This document shows positions 1 to 8,773 of a DNA stretch of 64,000 nucleotides, piece by piece. The DNA is from Haloferax namakaokahaiae (GTDB lineage Archaea; Halobacteriota; Halobacteria; Halobacteriales; Haloferacaceae): positions 372,001 through 436,000 of the forward strand of contig NZ_JBHTAA010000005.1 in NCBI RefSeq assembly GCF_042663225.1, written 5' to 3'. The notes beneath the pieces were generated by a model. It made no database searches, was not told where the DNA came from, and saw only the letters and a program-made list of their open reading frames with translations. Made by a program: the position numbers and the translations under genes. The stretch's first letter is position 1. Every line of letters begins with the position of its first letter.

Positions 1-3
1 TTT

Positions 4-312
4 CTATAGCTTAGTTCGACTCCGGAGCCACCGCACTCCCGCGACGAGGACGAGCGCTTGGAGATAGAGACAGACGACGAGCGCCGGATAGAAGACACTG
101 TTCTCTCGAATCCCGAACTCGTTGGACGCGAGTGTATCGAGGAAAAACGCGGCGACGAGCGCGGGGAAGTCGATGACCCAGATTTCGATGGGGACGAGTT
201 CGTAGAACCCGAGCGCCCAGACGAGCACTAACAAGACGAACAGCACGAGTGTCTCGCGGGCGGTTACGACTCGTACCCACCCTGAACTATCTCGGTTCAA
301 GACGGTGCTCAC
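4..312 (-). CDS. small integral membrane protein, function unknown
   Basis: A 102-residue protein with about three hydrophobic segments (roughly residues 20-37, 44-62 and 72-96) and basic residues at the C-terminal end, as in a small polytopic membrane protein. It starts with GTG, and this codon overlaps the TGA of the upstream YbjQ-like gene by four bases (GTGA), so the two are almost certainly co-translated. No family was recognised. The hydrophobic pattern and the operon link are seen; no function is claimed. Confidence 0.7.
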   Translation of the reverse strand: MSTVLNRDSSGWVRVVTARETLVLFVLLVLVWALGFYELVPIEIWVIDFPALVAAFFLDTLASNEFGIRENSVFYPALVVCLYLQALVLVAGVRWLRSRTKL

Positions 313-653
313 GCAACGTCCACGTCCGATTCGGATTCGGGTTCGAGTTTGACTGCCGTCCCGTAGGCGAGGATTTCGGCCGCGCCCTGTGTCACCTCCG
401 CGGTGATGTACCGAACGGAGACGACGGCGTCCGCACCCATCTCTTCGGCCTCTGCTATCATTCGGTCGGTCGCCTCGTCGCGGGCGTCGGCCATGAGACC
501 GGTGTACGATTTGAGTTCGCCGCCGACGATGTTACGCAGGCCTTGTGTGATGTCGCGGCCGACGTTCCGGGCGCGAATCGTGTTGCCGCGAACGGTCCCG
601 AGCGTCTCCTCGATTTGGTGCCCTGCAATCGATTCAGTAGTCGTTACTATCAT
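309..653 (-). CDS. YbjQ/UPF0145 family heavy-metal-binding domain protein
   Basis: A 114-residue protein of the YbjQ (DUF74/UPF0145) family, which forms pentameric beta-rich assemblies of poorly known function. Family hallmarks seen are the start MIVTTTESIAGHQI, a G(x)VRGNTIRARNVGRDI block, and a C-terminal region with MGADAVVSVRY and an LAYGTAV strand. The frame is open further upstream, but homology begins at this ATG and a TATA-like element lies 27 bases upstream, so the extended version is rejected. It is the first gene of a two-gene operon with the small membrane protein and is divergent from the epimerase gene. Confidence 0.87.
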   Translation of the reverse strand: MIVTTTESIAGHQIEETLGTVRGNTIRARNVGRDITQGLRNIVGGELKSYTGLMADARDEATDRMIAEAEEMGADAVVSVRYITAEVTQGAAEILAYGTAVKLEPESESDVDVA

Positions 654-676
654 GACATATTTGACGAATCGTTTGG

Positions 677-684
677 GTTTATCC
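677..684. promoter_or_regulatory. shared TATA-like element of a divergent promoter
   Basis: The octamer GTTTATCC (GGATAAAC on the other strand) is centred about 27 bases from both divergent ATG codons (653 on the minus strand, 707 on the plus strand). This is the haloarchaeal TATA-to-start spacing for leaderless transcripts. One element may serve both genes. Confidence 0.45.
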
Positions 685-706
685 CTTGCGCCCGACCACT
701 CTGTGT

Positions 707-1090
707 ATGGACTTCGACCACCTCGGTATCGCCACGCCCGACGCCGCTGGACTGGCCGCGTTGTTCGAGGAACTCCTCGATGCGCCCGTCGCCCACGAAG
801 AGGAGTTCGACGGGATGACCGTCGTCTTTCTCGAACTCGACAACGGGTATTTCGAGTTGCTCGAACCGCACGAAGGCGGTGCAATCGGAAACTTCATCGA
901 ACGTCGCGGGTCCGGAATCCATCACATCGCGCTCGCAACCGACGACATCGAGGGCGCGCTTTCGACCGCCCGCGAAGCGGGTATCGAACTCATCGACGAG
1001 GAACCCCGACCGGGTGCGTGGGGCCACGAGGTCGCCTTCCTCCACCCCAAATCGACCGGCGGCGTCCTCGTCGAATTCGTCTCGCACTGA
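707..1090 (+). CDS. mce: methylmalonyl-CoA epimerase (VOC family)
   Basis: A 127-residue single-domain vicinal-oxygen-chelate protein with the size and layout of methylmalonyl-CoA epimerase, which interconverts (S)- and (R)-methylmalonyl-CoA in propionyl-CoA and branched-chain/odd-chain degradation. The two beta-alpha-beta-beta-beta repeats start at DHLGIATPD and HHIALATDD. Likely metal ligands are H5, E50 (in YFELLEP), H73 and E123 (in VLVEFV). The ATG is placed 26 bases after a TATA-like element, so the mRNA is probably leaderless. It sits upstream of CoA-ligase genes, which suits a CoA-ester role. A generic glyoxalase-type enzyme is the alternative. Confidence 0.8.
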   Translation: MDFDHLGIATPDAAGLAALFEELLDAPVAHEEEFDGMTVVFLELDNGYFELLEPHEGGAIGNFIERRGSGIHHIALATDDIEGALSTAREAGIELIDEEPRPGAWGHEVAFLHPKSTGGVLVEFVSH

Positions 1091-1173
1091 CCGCCACACG
1101 TCCGGATGACAATGCTTTTCGCAAATCGGAGTGTCACATTATCGAGAACAATGTTGAGGGGGAGCAGGGGACG

Positions 1174-3162
1174 ATGACTGACGACGAGAGGACACGGGAC
1201 GCGTCCACCCACCCAGGGTTCGACGGGCCTGTCCGAGACTGGTTGTCGCATCGCGTCGCCGCCACGCCGGACGAAGAGGCGTTGATTCACGCACCGTCCG
1301 GTGACTCGTGGACGTTCCGCGAACTCGACGAACTCGTCACCGAGCGAGCGGGACAACTCGCCGCGCTCGGCGTCGAAGCGGGTGACCACGTCGCGGTGAT
1401 TCTTCCACCCGGCATCGAGTACGTCTTGCTCATCCACGCGAGCGTTCGCATCGGCGCGAAACTGGTTCCGCTGAGCGAGCGACTGACCGCGTCGGAGGTC
1501 ACGCGCAACCTCGAACTCGCCGACGCGACCGTCGTCGTCTGCGGCGAAGATACCGAACCAATCGTCGTCGAAGCCTCGACGGAGATTCCGACGATTTCGG
1601 TGGACGAACCGCGTTGGGAGGGCGTCGTCAACCTCGAAACGATTGCGCCGAAGTCGGTTTCGCCCGCACAGTGGTCGCTCTCGGAGACGATGATTCTCCT
1701 CTTTACCTCGGGGACGACGGGCGCACCGAAGGCGGTGCGTCTCTCGATGGGGAACATCCTCTCCAATGCGGTCGCGTCGTCGTTCAGACTCGGTCTGTCG
1801 CGGACCGACCGCTGGATGGTGACGCTCTCGTTGCACCACATGGGCGGCATCGGCCCGGTCCTTCGAAGCCCACTGTACGGGACGGCAATCGTCCTCCGCG
1901 AAGGCTTCGACGCGGGGAGCACCGCCGACGACATCGACAAGTACGACGTGACGGGCGTCTCGCTCGTGCCCACCATGCTCAAACGGATGCTCGAAAAGCG
2001 AGGGACGCTCTCGGATTCGCTTCGCGTCGTCCTCCTCGGCGGCGCGCCCGCGCCCGACGAACTCATCGAGCGCTGTCGGGACTACTCGGTGCCCGTCTAT
2101 CCGACCTACGGCATGACCGAAACCGCCTCACAGATTGCGACGGCGACGCCCGACGAGGCGTTCGACGCGGTCGGAACCGTCGGTCGGCCGATTTTCTTCG
2201 CCGACCTGTGGGTCGTGGACGAAGACGGGAACGTAGTCGAGTCGGGTGACCCCGGCGAAATCGTCGTCTCCGGGCCGAGCGTCTCATCGGGGTACTACGA
2301 CAATCCCGAAGCGACCGAAGAGGCGTTCTCCGAACTCGGCTTGCACACGGGAGATATCGGCTATCGAGACGAGGACGGACTCCTGTACGTCCTCAACCGT
2401 AAGGACGACCGAATCATCACCGGCGGCGAGAACGTAGACCCCGGTGAAGTGGTCGATGTGCTGCGGAGGTTCCCCTCCATAGACGACGCCGTCGTCGTCG
2501 GCATCCCCGACGTCGAGTGGGGCGAACGGGTGGCCGCGCTCGTCGTCCCGACCGACGCGGAGATGGAACTCGACCGAACGGCCGTCGAGGACTTCTGCCG
2601 GGAACACCTCGCGGGGTTCAAAATTCCCAGACTCATCGAGCAGGCGGACGAACTCCCGCGAACGGTCTCCGGAACCATCGACCGCGACGAAGTCAAGGAC
2701 GTACTGAACGAAGCACGACCGGTCCGAGAGGCCGAACCCGATTGGAACGGTGAAGGCAAGGACGACGACGAGAGCGAATCGCCAGCGGCCGACGTGGACG
2801 AGTCGCTCCCCGTCGATGACGCCGAGGCGGAGTCGAACGGCGTGGACGACGAGGGCGACGAGATGCAGATCAACGAGGGCGATGAGAACGCGGTCGCGGG
2901 CGAACGCGACGATGTAGTGGCCGAATCGGAGGGTCTCGGAGACGCGGACGAGGCTGACAAGAGGGACGAGACGGACACCCCCCACGAGGTAATCGAAGTC
3001 GAAGACATCGCCGAGGCCGGTGACTGGGACGACTTCGATACCGGCGACGTGGTGGGTGGCGACGAGCAAGCAGCGCAATCGCCCGACGACGAGACCGTGC
3101 CCGCCGAGGGCGACGTCGGCATCGACGACAACGCAGACGACCACATCGACGACGAGGAGTAA
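1174..3162 (+). CDS. MenE-like acyl-CoA/o-succinylbenzoate-CoA ligase with acidic C-terminal tail
   Basis: A 662-residue adenylate-forming enzyme (ANL superfamily). Motifs are A3 at about 177-188 (FTSGTTGAPKAV), WMVTLSLHHMGG at about 214-225 as in MenE, A5 at 312-317 (YGMTET), A7 at 391-396 (HTGDIG) and A8 around 413-425 (DRIITGGENVDPG). MenE makes o-succinylbenzoyl-CoA for menaquinone. The A10 motif reads RTVSGTIDR, so the usual catalytic lysine is T501. From about residue 525 a 138-residue Asp/Glu-rich tail follows that is absent from typical MenE (about 480-540 residues). The ATG was chosen by homology; the frame is open far upstream. A broader acyl-CoA ligase identity is possible because no other men genes are present. 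Confidence 0.72.
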   Translation: MTDDERTRDASTHPGFDGPVRDWLSHRVAATPDEEALIHAPSGDSWTFRELDELVTERAGQLAALGVEAGDHVAVILPPGIEYVLLIHASVRIGAKLVPLSERLTASEVTRNLELADATVVVCGEDTEPIVVEASTEIPTISVDEPRWEGVVNLETIAPKSVSPAQWSLSETMILLFTSGTTGAPKAVRLSMGNILSNAVASSFRLGLSRTDRWMVTLSLHHMGGIGPVLRSPLYGTAIVLREGFDAGSTADDIDKYDVTGVSLVPTMLKRMLEKRGTLSDSLRVVLLGGAPAPDELIERCRDYSVPVYPTYGMTETASQIATATPDEAFDAVGTVGRPIFFADLWVVDEDGNVVESGDPGEIVVSGPSVSSGYYDNPEATEEAFSELGLHTGDIGYRDEDGLLYVLNRKDDRIITGGENVDPGEVVDVLRRFPSIDDAVVVGIPDVEWGERVAALVVPTDAEMELDRTAVEDFCREHLAGFKIPRLIEQADELPRTVSGTIDRDEVKDVLNEARPVREAEPDWNGEGKDDDESESPAADVDESLPVDDAEAESNGVDDEGDEMQINEGDENAVAGERDDVVAESEGLGDADEADKRDETDTPHEVIEVEDIAEAGDWDDFDTGDVVGGDEQAAQSPDDETVPAEGDVGIDDNADDHIDDEE

Positions 3163-3251
3163 CGTCGGCGGAATCGCCAGACAGAAACTCCTCGCACGCG
3201 GCGACCTGTTTTCAACCAAACAATAATGATGGATTCGGCCAAAGTCAGCAT

Positions 3252-4910
3252 ATGCCAGGCGCAACAGCGCAAACGATTCGACCGTTCTTGTGGCGAGCGA
3301 GCAAACTCTTCCCGGACCGCGAAATCGTCTCTCGAACCGCCGAGGGGATTCGGCGCTCCACGTACGCCGAGTACGAGGGCCGAGTCGCGCAACTCGCGGG
3401 CGCGCTCGAAGACGCCGGTATCGAACGCGGTGACCGCGTAGCGACGTTCTGTTGGAACCACGACCGACACTTCGAGACGTACTTTGCGATTCCGTCGATG
3501 GGAGCGCAACTCCACACCATCAACCCGCTTCTCCCCGACCACCACATCCAGTACATCGTCGAGAACGCACAGGACAAAATCGTCTTCGTGGACCCCTCGC
3601 TCGCGCCGAAACTCGAAGGCGCGTTCGACGAGGGGGCCTTCGAGTCCGTCGAGCAGTTCGTCATGATGGCCTCGGAGGTCCCAGAGACCGGTCTCGAACC
3701 CGTCACCGACTACGAGACGTTCGTCTCCGACTTCGACACCGAATACGACTGGCCGGACCTCCCGGAGGACCAACCGGCGGGGATGTGTTACACCTCGGGA
3801 ACCACGGGCGAACCGAAAGGCGTCGAGTACACCCAGCAGATGATGTGGGCACACACGATGGCGACGCTCCCCGAAGCGGGTCTCGACATCCGCTCGGACG
3901 ACGTCATCATGCCCGTCGTGCCGATGTTCCACGTCAACGCGTGGGGGCTGCCGTTCTCCTGTACTGCCGCAGGTGCCAAGCACGTCTATCCCGGTCCGTC
4001 GCCGACACCCGAAGACCTCGCTCACCTCATCGAGGAGGAGGGCGTGACGATGACCGCCGGCGTGCCGACGGTGTGGCTCGGCCTGCTCGACTACCTCGAC
4101 GAGAACGACGCCGACATCTCCTCGCTCGAACGCATCGTCATCGGCGGCTCTGCGGCCCCGAAGTCAGTCATCAAGCGGTTCGACCAGGAGTACGACGTGG
4201 AAGTCGTTCACGCGTGGGGGATGACCGAGATGTCGCCGGTCGGCACCATCGCCCACCTCAAGCCCGGTATGGAGGACCTCCCGCTCGACGAGCAGTACGA
4301 GAAACGCGGGAAGCAGGGACTGATGGTGCCCGGACTGGAGATGCGCGTCGTGGACGACGACGGCAACGAGGTTCCGTGGAATGGCGAAGACTTCGGTGAG
4401 TTGTGGGTGCGCGGCCCGTGGGTCACGACTGAATACTTCAAGCGACCCGACGCGAACGAAGAGGACTACGTCGAGAACTGGCTGAAGACGGGCGACGTGG
4501 TGACCGTCGATGCCGAGGGCTACGTCAAAATCGTGGACCGCGCGAAAGACGTCATCAAGTCCGGCGGCGAGTGGATTTCGTCGCTCGAACTGGAGAATAC
4601 GCTGATGGGCCACGACGACGTGTCCGAAGCCACCGTGATTGGCGTTCCGCACGAACGCTGGCAAGAGCGCCCCGTCGCGTTCATCGTCCCGCAGGCCGGT
4701 GCCGACGAGGACGCGCTCAAGTCGGACCTCGTCGAACTCGTCCGCGCGGAGTTCCCGAAGTGGTGGACGCCCGACGAAGTCGTCTTCATCGACGAGGTGC
4801 CGAAGACGGCCACCGGGAAGTTCGACAAGAAGGTCCTCCGCGACCAGTACGACGACTCGTCGCTCATCGAGGGGAAGACGCCCGACGAGGCGGCCCCGGA
4901 CGACGACTGA
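3252..4910 (+). CDS. medium/long-chain acyl-CoA ligase (AMP-forming)
   Basis: A 552-residue AMP-forming acyl-CoA synthetase of the AlkK/fadD3-like group. It activates a carboxylic acid to acyl-AMP and then acyl-CoA. Seen are A3 CYTSGTTGEPKGVEYT, the MPVVPMFHVNAWGLPF segment typical of this group, A5 AWGMTEMSP, A7 WLKTGDVV, A8 KSGGEWISSLELE and an intact A10 PKTATGKFDKKVL with its catalytic lysine, unlike the upstream paralogue. The ATG lies about 90 bases downstream of the MenE-like gene. With the following acyl-CoA dehydrogenase it points to fatty-acid or other acyl-CoA catabolism. Chain-length preference cannot be read from the sequence. Confidence 0.9.
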   Translation: MPGATAQTIRPFLWRASKLFPDREIVSRTAEGIRRSTYAEYEGRVAQLAGALEDAGIERGDRVATFCWNHDRHFETYFAIPSMGAQLHTINPLLPDHHIQYIVENAQDKIVFVDPSLAPKLEGAFDEGAFESVEQFVMMASEVPETGLEPVTDYETFVSDFDTEYDWPDLPEDQPAGMCYTSGTTGEPKGVEYTQQMMWAHTMATLPEAGLDIRSDDVIMPVVPMFHVNAWGLPFSCTAAGAKHVYPGPSPTPEDLAHLIEEEGVTMTAGVPTVWLGLLDYLDENDADISSLERIVIGGSAAPKSVIKRFDQEYDVEVVHAWGMTEMSPVGTIAHLKPGMEDLPLDEQYEKRGKQGLMVPGLEMRVVDDDGNEVPWNGEDFGELWVRGPWVTTEYFKRPDANEEDYVENWLKTGDVVTVDAEGYVKIVDRAKDVIKSGGEWISSLELENTLMGHDDVSEATVIGVPHERWQERPVAFIVPQAGADEDALKSDLVELVRAEFPKWWTPDEVVFIDEVPKTATGKFDKKVLRDQYDDSSLIEGKTPDEAAPDDD

Positions 4911-4988
4911 GTCGGCGACCCGCTGGGTCGTCATTCACCCATCTAACAATCAAAAAATTTGTTTAAAGTTTATACTGGTTCCATACAC

Positions 4989-4997
4989 TATTTTATC
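4989..4997 (+). promoter_or_regulatory. TATA-like box of the acyl-CoA dehydrogenase gene
   Basis: The sequence TATTTTATC is centred about 25 bases upstream of the ATG at 5018, in an AT-rich 100-base intergenic stretch. The spacing predicts transcription starting at or within a base or two of the start codon. Confidence 0.5.
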
Positions 4998-5017
4998 GCT
5001 CACGTCTAGGACTGTGT

Positions 5018-6169
5018 ATGGACCTGCTCGACGAATCTATCGTCCCCGAACACGCCCTCGACGTAAAGCGCAAGGCGCGAGCGTTCGCCGAAGAGCACAT
5101 CGAACCGAACGCCGAGGAGTACTACGAATCGGGGGAGTACCCGTGGGAGATTCTGGAGGCGGCGATGGACGAGGGACTCATCGCACAGGACATCTCCGAG
5201 GACTACGGCGGCAGCGGCTTCACGCTCGAACAAATTCTCGCAATCGCCGAGGAGTTCTATCGCGCCGACGCCGGCATCGCACTCACCCTCCAGCTCGCCT
5301 CGTTCGGCTGTGAGATTATGGAGCACTACGGCTCCGAAGAACAGAAAGAGCAGTGGCTTCGCCCGGTCGCCGAAAACGAGCAGATTTCGGGGCTCGCCGT
5401 CTCCGAACCGCAGACCGGCTCCGACATGGCCGGGATGACGACGACGGCCGAGAAGACCGACGACGGCTACGTCCTCAACGGCGAGAAGTACTGGGTCGGC
5501 AACGCCGTCGAAGCCGACTGGCTGACCGTCTACGCCAAGACCGGCGACCTCGAGGACCGCTACTCGAACTACTCGATGTTCGTCGTCCCGACCGACACCC
5601 CCGGCTACGAGGCAGAACACATCCCCGAGAAGATGGGCATGCGCGCGTCGAAGCAGGGACACATCGTCTTCGACGACTGCGAGATTCCGGAGGAGAACCT
5701 CATCGGCACCGAGGGCGGCGGCTTCTACATGCTCGCGGACTTCTTCAACCACGGTCGTATCGTCGTCGGCGGCCACGGACTCGGTCTCGCCGCCGCCGCC
5801 ATCGAAGAGGCGTGGTCGTTCGTCCACGACCGCGAGGCATTCGGCCGCCACGTCTCGGAGTTCCAGGCCGTCCAGCACATCCTCGCCGACATGCGCATGG
5901 AGTTCGAAGCGGCGCGCGCGCTCAACTGGCGTGCGGCACGTAAGGTCGCCGAGGGCGAAGACGCCGGATTCTGGGCCGCTGCGACGAAGACGAAATCCAC
6001 CGAGGTTGCCATGATGTGCGCCGAACGGGGCATGCAACTCCACGGCGGTCGCTCCGTGCTCAACGAGAACAAGATTTCGCGCGTCTACCGCGACGTTCGC
6101 ATCCCCGTCATCTACGAGGGCGCGAACGAGATTCAGCGCAACCTCATCTACCGGCAGGGCGCGCTGTAA
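5018..6169 (+). CDS. acyl-CoA dehydrogenase
   Basis: A 383-residue flavoprotein of the acyl-CoA dehydrogenase family, full length. It oxidises acyl-CoA to trans-2-enoyl-CoA and passes electrons to ETF. Seen are the signature GLAVSEPQTGSDMAGM, the FAD/substrate-binding middle domain (KYWVGNAVEADW), the C-terminal helical signature (FGRHVSEFQAVQHILADM) and YEGANEIQRNLI near the C-terminus, whose glutamate (E367) is the catalytic base. The gene has its own TATA-like box and a likely leaderless start. The context of two CoA ligases supports beta-oxidation or branched-chain acyl-CoA oxidation. Substrate is unknown. Confidence 0.94.
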   Translation: MDLLDESIVPEHALDVKRKARAFAEEHIEPNAEEYYESGEYPWEILEAAMDEGLIAQDISEDYGGSGFTLEQILAIAEEFYRADAGIALTLQLASFGCEIMEHYGSEEQKEQWLRPVAENEQISGLAVSEPQTGSDMAGMTTTAEKTDDGYVLNGEKYWVGNAVEADWLTVYAKTGDLEDRYSNYSMFVVPTDTPGYEAEHIPEKMGMRASKQGHIVFDDCEIPEENLIGTEGGGFYMLADFFNHGRIVVGGHGLGLAAAAIEEAWSFVHDREAFGRHVSEFQAVQHILADMRMEFEAARALNWRAARKVAEGEDAGFWAAATKTKSTEVAMMCAERGMQLHGGRSVLNENKISRVYRDVRIPVIYEGANEIQRNLIYRQGAL

Positions 6170-6189
6170 TCGAGGGCGAGCAGACGCCG

Positions 6190-6209
6190 ATTCAATTCAA
6201 TTCAATTCA
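6190..6209. repeat. ATTCA pentanucleotide tandem repeat (4 units)
   Basis: Four perfect copies of ATTCA followed by a fifth partial copy lie 20 bases after the stop codon of the acyl-CoA dehydrogenase gene, in non-coding DNA. The tract is AT-rich against a GC-rich background and is prone to slippage. It may contribute to transcription termination. No function is shown. Confidence 0.8.
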
Positions 6210-6295
6210 ATCCATTTTCACTTCGGCGGGTAGAGTTATAGGCAATTCTGACAGTCGTCTATCCGAGTCGGTATCGACGCGACTCGTGACCTATC

Positions 6296-6958
6296 ATGGA
6301 CCTCGACGAATTCGTCAACTCGCACGCACCGAACGAGACTTCAGAAACCTTCGAACTGGAGAACTCGAAACTCCTCGATATCGACCTGCAGGGAGAAATC
6401 ATGGCCAAAGCGGGGTCGATGGTCAGCTACACGGGCGACATCTCGTTCGAGCAGAAGTCCGCCGGCGGCCTGACGGGCATGCTGAAGAAGAAGGCCACCG
6501 GCGAGGGCCAGAAGATGATGCGAGCGTCGGGTGACGGACATCTCTATCTCGCCGACCAGGGCAAGGAGGTTCAGATTCTCGAACTCGACGCGGGCGAGGA
6601 GATCAGCGTCAACGGCAACGACGTGTTGGCGTTCGAATCACGGGTCAACTGGGACATCAAGATGATGTCCAGTATCGCGGGCACCTCCACTGGCGGCCTG
6701 TTCAACGTCTTCCTCGAAGGGCCGGGCCACGTCGCAATCACGACCCACGGGAAGCCGCTCGTCCTCGAAACGCCGGTCAGTACCGACCCCAACGCCACCG
6801 TCGCGTGGAGCGGCAACGTCTCGCCGTCGTCGAAACGCGACCTGAACCTCAAGTCCCTCATCGGCAAGACGTCGGGCGAGACGTTCCAACTCCAGTTCGG
6901 CCAACCGGGCGGGTTCGTCATCGTCCAACCGTACGAGGAAGTCGCACCCGGCCAGTAA
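6296..6958 (+). CDS. AIM24/TIGR00266 family protein
   Basis: A 220-residue beta-rich protein of the AIM24 (TIGR00266) family, relatives of a yeast mitochondrial inner-membrane biogenesis protein. Typical features are the opening KLLDIDLQGEIMAKAGSMVS, glycine-rich internal repeats (TGMLKKKATGEG), a strand with VLAFESRVNWDIKMM and the end QFGQPGGFVIVQPYEE. No signal peptide or membrane segment is seen, so it is likely cytoplasmic. It has an isolated position with about 125 bases before and 140 after. Biochemical role in archaea is unknown. Confidence 0.85.
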   Translation: MDLDEFVNSHAPNETSETFELENSKLLDIDLQGEIMAKAGSMVSYTGDISFEQKSAGGLTGMLKKKATGEGQKMMRASGDGHLYLADQGKEVQILELDAGEEISVNGNDVLAFESRVNWDIKMMSSIAGTSTGGLFNVFLEGPGHVAITTHGKPLVLETPVSTDPNATVAWSGNVSPSSKRDLNLKSLIGKTSGETFQLQFGQPGGFVIVQPYEEVAPGQ

Positions 6959-7098
6959 TCGTAGACAGACGATTCGTGCTTTTTGCAACCGTTCGGGCGC
7001 ACGCTCGTTCACCACGAGACGAGTGACACCGAACGCGATACGTCCTAACTCACAGAAAAATGAGCTATGCAGTCATCTGACGTATCGCCTGCCGCGCT

Positions 7099-7914
7099 AT
7101 GGCAGCAGCAAACCCACTCGACGACAAGGTATCGATCGTAACAGGTGCAGGTGGCCAAATCGGTGAGGGACTCGCCGTCGAACTCGCCAAGGCGGGGAGC
7201 GACATCGTCATCGCCGACGTGGACGTACTCGACACCGAGTACAACCAGCAGTCTTCGAAGGAGGTCAGAGGTGCAGAACGAGCACAGGAAGTCGCCAGTC
7301 GGGTCGAAGAACTGGGACGACGCGCCCACATCGTCGAATGCGACGTGACCCACGCCGACCAGGTGAACGCGATGATGGAAGAGGTGGTCTCCAAGTTCGG
7401 AAGCATCGACGTGCTCTGTAACAACGCCGGGGTCATCACCGTGGACCCCGTCGAAGACATGAAAGAAGCGGAGTGGGACTCGGTGATGGACGTCAACGTC
7501 AAGGGCGTGTTCCTCCCGTCGCGGGCGGCGATTCCGTACCTCAAGGAGTCCAAGGGGGCGATTATCAACACCTCCTCGATTGCCGGGAGCATCGGTGCCG
7601 CCGGACTGGCCCACTACTGCGCGTCGAAACACGCCGTGCTCGGCTTTACGAAGTCGCTCTCGCTCGAACTCGCCGGCGACGACGTGACGGTGAACGCAAT
7701 CTGTCCCGGCATCGTGGACACCCCGATGTGGAGCAAGGTGTTGACGCCGACGCTCGACGAGGACTACGCCGACACCATCGAGCGCGTCATCCCACTCGGC
7801 CGCGACCAGACGCCCGAAGACATGGGCAGACTCGCCGTGTTCTACGCGACGAACCGGAACATCACCGGGCAGGCGCTCGCCGTCGATGGTGGCATCCTCC
7901 AGAACGTCATCTGA
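7099..7914 (+). CDS. SDR family NAD(P)-dependent oxidoreductase
   Basis: A 271-residue classical short-chain dehydrogenase/reductase. The Rossmann motif TGAGGQIGEG is at residues 15-24, D40-D42 (IADVD) suggest NAD(H) preference, NNAG is at 108-111, and the catalytic residues are S160, Y173 and K177 (YCASK). The C-terminal VNAICPGIVDTPM and GQALAVDGG segments are typical. An insertion around residues 45-66 is longer than in most FabG-like enzymes. Substrate is unknown; 3-hydroxyacyl-CoA or a polyol/alcohol are possible. A T5 tract follows the gene. Confidence 0.9.
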   Translation: MAAANPLDDKVSIVTGAGGQIGEGLAVELAKAGSDIVIADVDVLDTEYNQQSSKEVRGAERAQEVASRVEELGRRAHIVECDVTHADQVNAMMEEVVSKFGSIDVLCNNAGVITVDPVEDMKEAEWDSVMDVNVKGVFLPSRAAIPYLKESKGAIINTSSIAGSIGAAGLAHYCASKHAVLGFTKSLSLELAGDDVTVNAICPGIVDTPMWSKVLTPTLDEDYADTIERVIPLGRDQTPEDMGRLAVFYATNRNITGQALAVDGGILQNVI

Positions 7915-7926
7915 ACACCGAACCTA

Positions 7927-7931
7927 TTTTT
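7927..7931 (+). terminator. oligo-T putative terminator after the SDR gene
   Basis: TTTTT lies 13 bases after the SDR stop codon. Short T-runs are the usual archaeal termination signal, and in this GC-rich DNA such tracts are uncommon. Confidence 0.4.
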
Positions 7932-7969
7932 GAACCAACAATTATCTCCGCTCCGCCCTACTGTCGAGT

Positions 7970-8773
7970 ATGGCAGACACGAGTGTGAGACTCATCGATA
8001 GAGGACGCGTCCACGCCGACATGGGCTACGTCATCGACGGCTACTCGATGGCGAGCGCTTCGAATCCGAACCCCGACCACGAGATGGCCGAATTCGTCGT
8101 CTGGAACGCGGTCATCGATACGCCCGAGCGGACGATTCTGTGGGACACGGGGTCGAATCCGCGCGCTGGAGACGGCTACTGGCCCGCACCGCTGTTCGAG
8201 GCGTTCGCCCACGTCGATGCCGCCGAGCACACGCTCGAAGCCGACCTCGACGCGGCGGGCTATTCGCTCTCCGACATCGACGCCGTGGTGATGAGTCACC
8301 TCCACCTCGACCACGCCGGCGGTCTCGTCGAGTTCGCAGACACCGACGTGCCAATCTACGTCCACGAGGAAGAACTCAAGTTCGCCTACTACTCGGCGAA
8401 GACGACGGAGGGGTCGATTGCGTATCTGGCCTCGGACTTCGACCACGACCTGAACTGGAATATCGTCCACGGGGATTCCTACACGCTGGAACCGGGTGTT
8501 CGCCTCGTCCACTTGCCGGGGCACACCCCCGGCGTGCTCGGTGCGCACATCGAAACGCCGGACGGAGACGTGCTCATCGCTGGCGACGAGTGCTACGTCG
8601 AAGGAAATTATATCGAGGAGATTCCGCTCGGGCCGGGACTCTTGTGGAGCGAACGGGCGTGGTTCGACAGCCTCCAGAAAGTCAAGGAACTCGAACGGCA
8701 GACGGGTGCGGACGTGTTGTTCGGACACGACCTCGAACGCTTCCGGTCGTTCGGGAAGGGGTGGAACGCCTAG
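7970..8773 (+). CDS. MBL-fold metallo-hydrolase, AHL-lactonase-like
   Basis: A 267-residue metallo-beta-lactamase-fold hydrolase with the di-zinc motif HLHLDH (H110, H112, D114, H115), a downstream histidine in LPGHTPG and further ligands in VLIAGDECYV. Size and N-terminal organisation resemble the N-acyl-homoserine-lactonase/AttM group, but this group covers many lactones and esters, so quorum quenching is only a possibility. Its TAG stop directly abuts the stop of the convergent DsrE-like gene, with no bases between. The adjacency to the sulfur module may be coincidental. Confidence 0.85.
   Translation: MADTSVRLIDRGRVHADMGYVIDGYSMASASNPNPDHEMAEFVVWNAVIDTPERTILWDTGSNPRAGDGYWPAPLFEAFAHVDAAEHTLEADLDAAGYSLSDIDAVVMSHLHLDHAGGLVEFADTDVPIYVHEEELKFAYYSAKTTEGSIAYLASDFDHDLNWNIVHGDSYTLEPGVRLVHLPGHTPGVLGAHIETPDGDVLIAGDECYVEGNYIEEIPLGPGLLWSERAWFDSLQKVKELERQTGADVLFGHDLERFRSFGKGWNA

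Noticed and set aside
403..1173. N-terminal 257-codon extension of the MenE-like frame
   Set aside because: It runs through the YbjQ-like and epimerase genes in the wrong frames and shows no protein family; homology starts at the ATG at 1174.
6190..6209. ATTCA repeats as a CRISPR or iteron-like element
   Set aside because: The unit is five bases with only four copies and no spacers, and no cas or replication genes are near.
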